This document shows positions 61,823 through 64,000 of a DNA stretch of 64,000 bases, one piece after another. The DNA comes from Cladopsammia gracilis (Eukaryota; Cnidaria; Anthozoa; Scleractinia; Dendrophylliidae), in NCBI GenBank assembly GCA_022457155.1, contig JAJGOT010000117.1, positions 1,663,501 through 1,727,500 on the forward strand, read 5' to 3'. How positions within the stretch are numbered: the first letter of the stretch is position 1; each line of letters opens with the position of its first letter. The position numbers were made by a program, and so were the translations under genes. The notes under the pieces were generated by a model. That model ran no database searches. It was not told the DNA's origin and saw only the letters and a program-made list of their open reading frames with translations.

Positions 61823-61985
61823 CTGCGTAGCAAGCGTTCCCGTACGAACGAATTTTTCCGCATTCTGGCCGCGTGAAAATTGGGGCGACAGCAAAAAATC
61901 GGAGGACGGGGGTCCCACCCTCTCGCCCCAATTTTCGCGCGGCTAGAATGCGGAAAAATTCGTTCGTACGGGAACGCTTGCTTCA
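61823..61985. mobile_element. Fold-back element with 44-bp near-perfect arms
   Basis: 'gcaagcgttcccgtacgaac' (61829) is inverted to 'gttcgtacgggaacgcttgc' (ending 61981). The inner arms 'aaattggggcga' and 'tcgccccaattt' also pair. Confidence 0.9.
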
Positions 61986-61995
61986 CAACCCGTCC

Positions 61996-62642
61996 TCCTC
62001 TCTGAATTTACGATTATCGTTAAGTGTCAAATTGCTCTGAATTTACGATAATAGTTAATTCAGAACACTGACAGTCTGAAAGGAATTCTGGGAAATCAGC
62101 ATTTTTGTTGAAAAAGAACAATCCTTAGTGTTCGGACAGGACTCGAGCCTACGACCCTTCGCTGACTTATCCTCTCTTCTAATCACTAGACCACCATGCT
62201 GCTGGTTGGGCAAACCTCAATTTTTTAACATAATAAAATTCATGCGCTTATTCTACACCCTATAGTAAGCCTATAAAATCACTCGCTTGAAAATAATTTT
62301 AGAAAGTAAATGGAAAAGCTTGATCACCAAACCTCAACAAAAAGCTAACCATTTGAAATCAGCGCTTAGGCCTAATCACTGTAGATCAATGATATTCTAT
62401 GCAAGACTCAAATAAATATCTTGCAGATAATTTTCCATCGCCTTGTTGTTCGGTGGTCTAGTGGTAAAAAGACGTTCTTAGTAGCGGTAGTTCCGGGTTC
62501 GAATCCCGCAGTCCAAATAACATGTTTTTTTTTTATTATTTCTTCTTTTCTGAAATGTCCTGGGAAACAGTGTTCTGAATTAACTATAATCGTAAATTCA
62601 GAGCAATTTGACACTGAACGATAATCGTAAATTCAGAGAGGA
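61996..62642. mobile_element. Inverted pair of tRNA-SINE-like units with 75-bp terminal arms
   Basis: The left arm 'tcctctctgaatttacgatt' (61996) and the right arm 'aatcgtaaattcagagagga' (ending 62642) pair over about 75 bp. A tRNA-like head sits on the minus strand at about 62110-62210 (A box 'tggtctagtgatt', B box 'ggctcgagtcc'). Another sits on the plus strand at about 62446-62515 (A box 'tggtctagtggt', B box 'gggttcgaatccc'). Confidence 0.75.
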
Positions 62643-62824
62643 GAACATGTTGCGCTACACAGGCTACAATACGGTGGCACAGACCAGATAGTCAATTGTT
62701 CAACCACACCTCTTTCTTTGACACGTAGAGATTTTAATCTTTCTTCTGCCAAACACAAGAGGATGTGTATAGTTAATACAGTTTGCTCACCATCTCTATT
62801 CTCATTGGCTGAGAACACACAACT

Positions 62825-62994
62825 AATAGCCAAATTTCGACACATTAAAATTCAACTTGAAACAAAAGACATCACCACGAGGCTTTGGGGAATAAACCAT
62901 ATAAATCCCTACTACCATTCCCCTAAGGTCCCTAAGCCTCGTAGTGATATCTTTTGTTTGAAGTTGAATTTTAATATATCGAAATTGGGCTATT
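62825..62994. mobile_element. Fold-back element
   Basis: Arms of about 60 bp: 'aatagccaaatttcga' with 'tcgaaattgggctatt', continuing through 'attaaaattcaacttgaaac' and its complement. Confidence 0.85.
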
Positions 62995-63324
62995 CACGCT
63001 GGCATCGAATTGTGACGTCATATCTACAGACAATGGAATTTATCAAAGTATGATATTTGAGCTCTATCATGTCGTTGTCGCGTTTAATGTTCTACGTAGT
63101 ATCAGCCTTGCTTTATACTTTGATTTTATCTCTATTATTTTGTTTAGTTCGCGGTCCTTTCTTTTCGTCATTGTGGTAAAACGATGGCTTCTGGGCCTTA
63201 CCTTTTTTCACTCCCAAGGGTAGTCTAAGGGTGATCGAGATTGAACAGGGGAAAGTTTTCAATTCTTGTAACTTGTAATGCTGAAACGTGATCACTAGCT
63301 GACAGCCCACTTTAGACTGATTTC

Positions 63325-64000
63325 GTCCTCAAAACTTACAACCACCTTGTAGACCTTATACAGCATAATAGACAGCACCACAGAAAAGTACTGATCAATA
63401 GTTTTCTTTGAATGGTCACACTTTAGGATTTCATCCAATACAGACTCAAAAGTTAGAACCACCTTGTACAGCATAATAAACAGTACAACAGGAAAGTACT
63501 GCTCAGTAGCTTTCATTTGAATGGTCACACTTTAGGATTTCATCCACAGACTCAAAAGTAAGAACCACCCTGTACAACATAATAAACAGCACCACAGGAA
63601 AGTACTGCTCAGTAGCTTTCATTTGAATGGTCACACTTTAGGCTCAAAAGTTAGAACCACCTTGTACAGCATAATAAACAGTACCACAGGAAAGTACTGC
63701 TCAGTAGCTTTCATTCGAATGGTCACACTTTAGGATTTCATCCACAGACTCAAAAGTAAGAACCACCCTGTACAACATAATAAACAGTACCACAGGAAAG
63801 TACTGCTCAGTAGCTTTCATTTGAATGGTTACACTTTAGGATTTCATCCACAGACTCAAAAGTTAAAACCACCTTGTACAGCATAATAAACAGTACCACA
63901 GGAAAGTACTGCTGAGTAGCTTTCATTTGAATGGTCACACTTTAGGATTTCATCCACAGACTCAAAAGTTAGAACCACCTTGTATAGCATAATAAACAGT
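63325..64000 (-). repeat. 106-bp tandem array running off the window
   Basis: Six to seven units of the same family as 54340-54975. One unit near 63640 lacks 'atttcatccacaga', giving a shorter period. The array is still in progress at base 64000. 62995-63324 shows no gene. Confidence 0.95.

Noticed and set aside
61765..61986. Basic 73-codon frame
   Set aside because: It lies within the fold-back element with 44-bp arms; the coding appearance comes from the palindrome.
62446..62515. Functional tRNA gene
   Set aside because: A and B boxes are clear, but the acceptor stem does not pair and the sequence is embedded in a repetitive inverted structure, so it is a tRNA-derived SINE. The same holds for 17703 and 59895.

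Overview
This is eukaryotic nuclear DNA, most likely from an anthozoan and probably a stony coral. The evidence is AT-rich sequence, intron-rich animal genes with GT-AG junctions, animal proteins that resemble deep-branching metazoan homologues, a Penelope-like element, marine-invertebrate style tRNA-SINEs, and a very dense load of short inverted-repeat elements (MITEs). The placement is inferred from content; no species-specific marker is visible.

Four protein-coding genes can be read. (1) 199-14552, minus strand: a complete 15-exon GABA-B-type class C GPCR of about 779 aa, running from signal peptide to C-terminal coiled coil, with a poly(A) signal at 45-50. All splice phases match. (2) 35835-36728, minus: a single-exon TRMT10A-type tRNA (guanine-9) methyltransferase. 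(3) 37051-37719, plus: a single-exon TXNDC9 (phosducin-like/thioredoxin-fold) protein, head to head with TRMT10A across a 322-bp shared promoter interval. (4) 41536-53325, plus: a 7-coding-exon CRAMP1 (Cramped) chromatin regulator of about 1080 aa, probably with an extra non-coding first exon. A fifth locus at 59960-61628, minus, holds two homologous exons for a short eight-cysteine secreted-type peptide. One is intact and one looks decayed.

Layout: 1-14.6 kb is the GPCR, whose introns are packed with minisatellites. 14.7-18 kb is a cluster of nested MITEs. 18-35.8 kb is a gene-poor AT-rich tract with scattered fold-back elements. 35.8-53.3 kb holds the three housekeeping-type genes with MITE-filled introns. 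53.3-64 kb is repeats: 106-bp tandem arrays, an inverted Penelope-like structure, an inverted SINE pair and the cysteine-rich exons.

The most striking structural features lie inside the GPCR gene. One intron carries an 88-bp tandem array whose every unit includes the 3' splice site and first 57 nt of exon 13 (TM4). Another intron carries a 23-bp array that repeats the 5' splice site of exon 9. A third carries a 28-bp minisatellite with higher-order structure that may have grown from a MITE.
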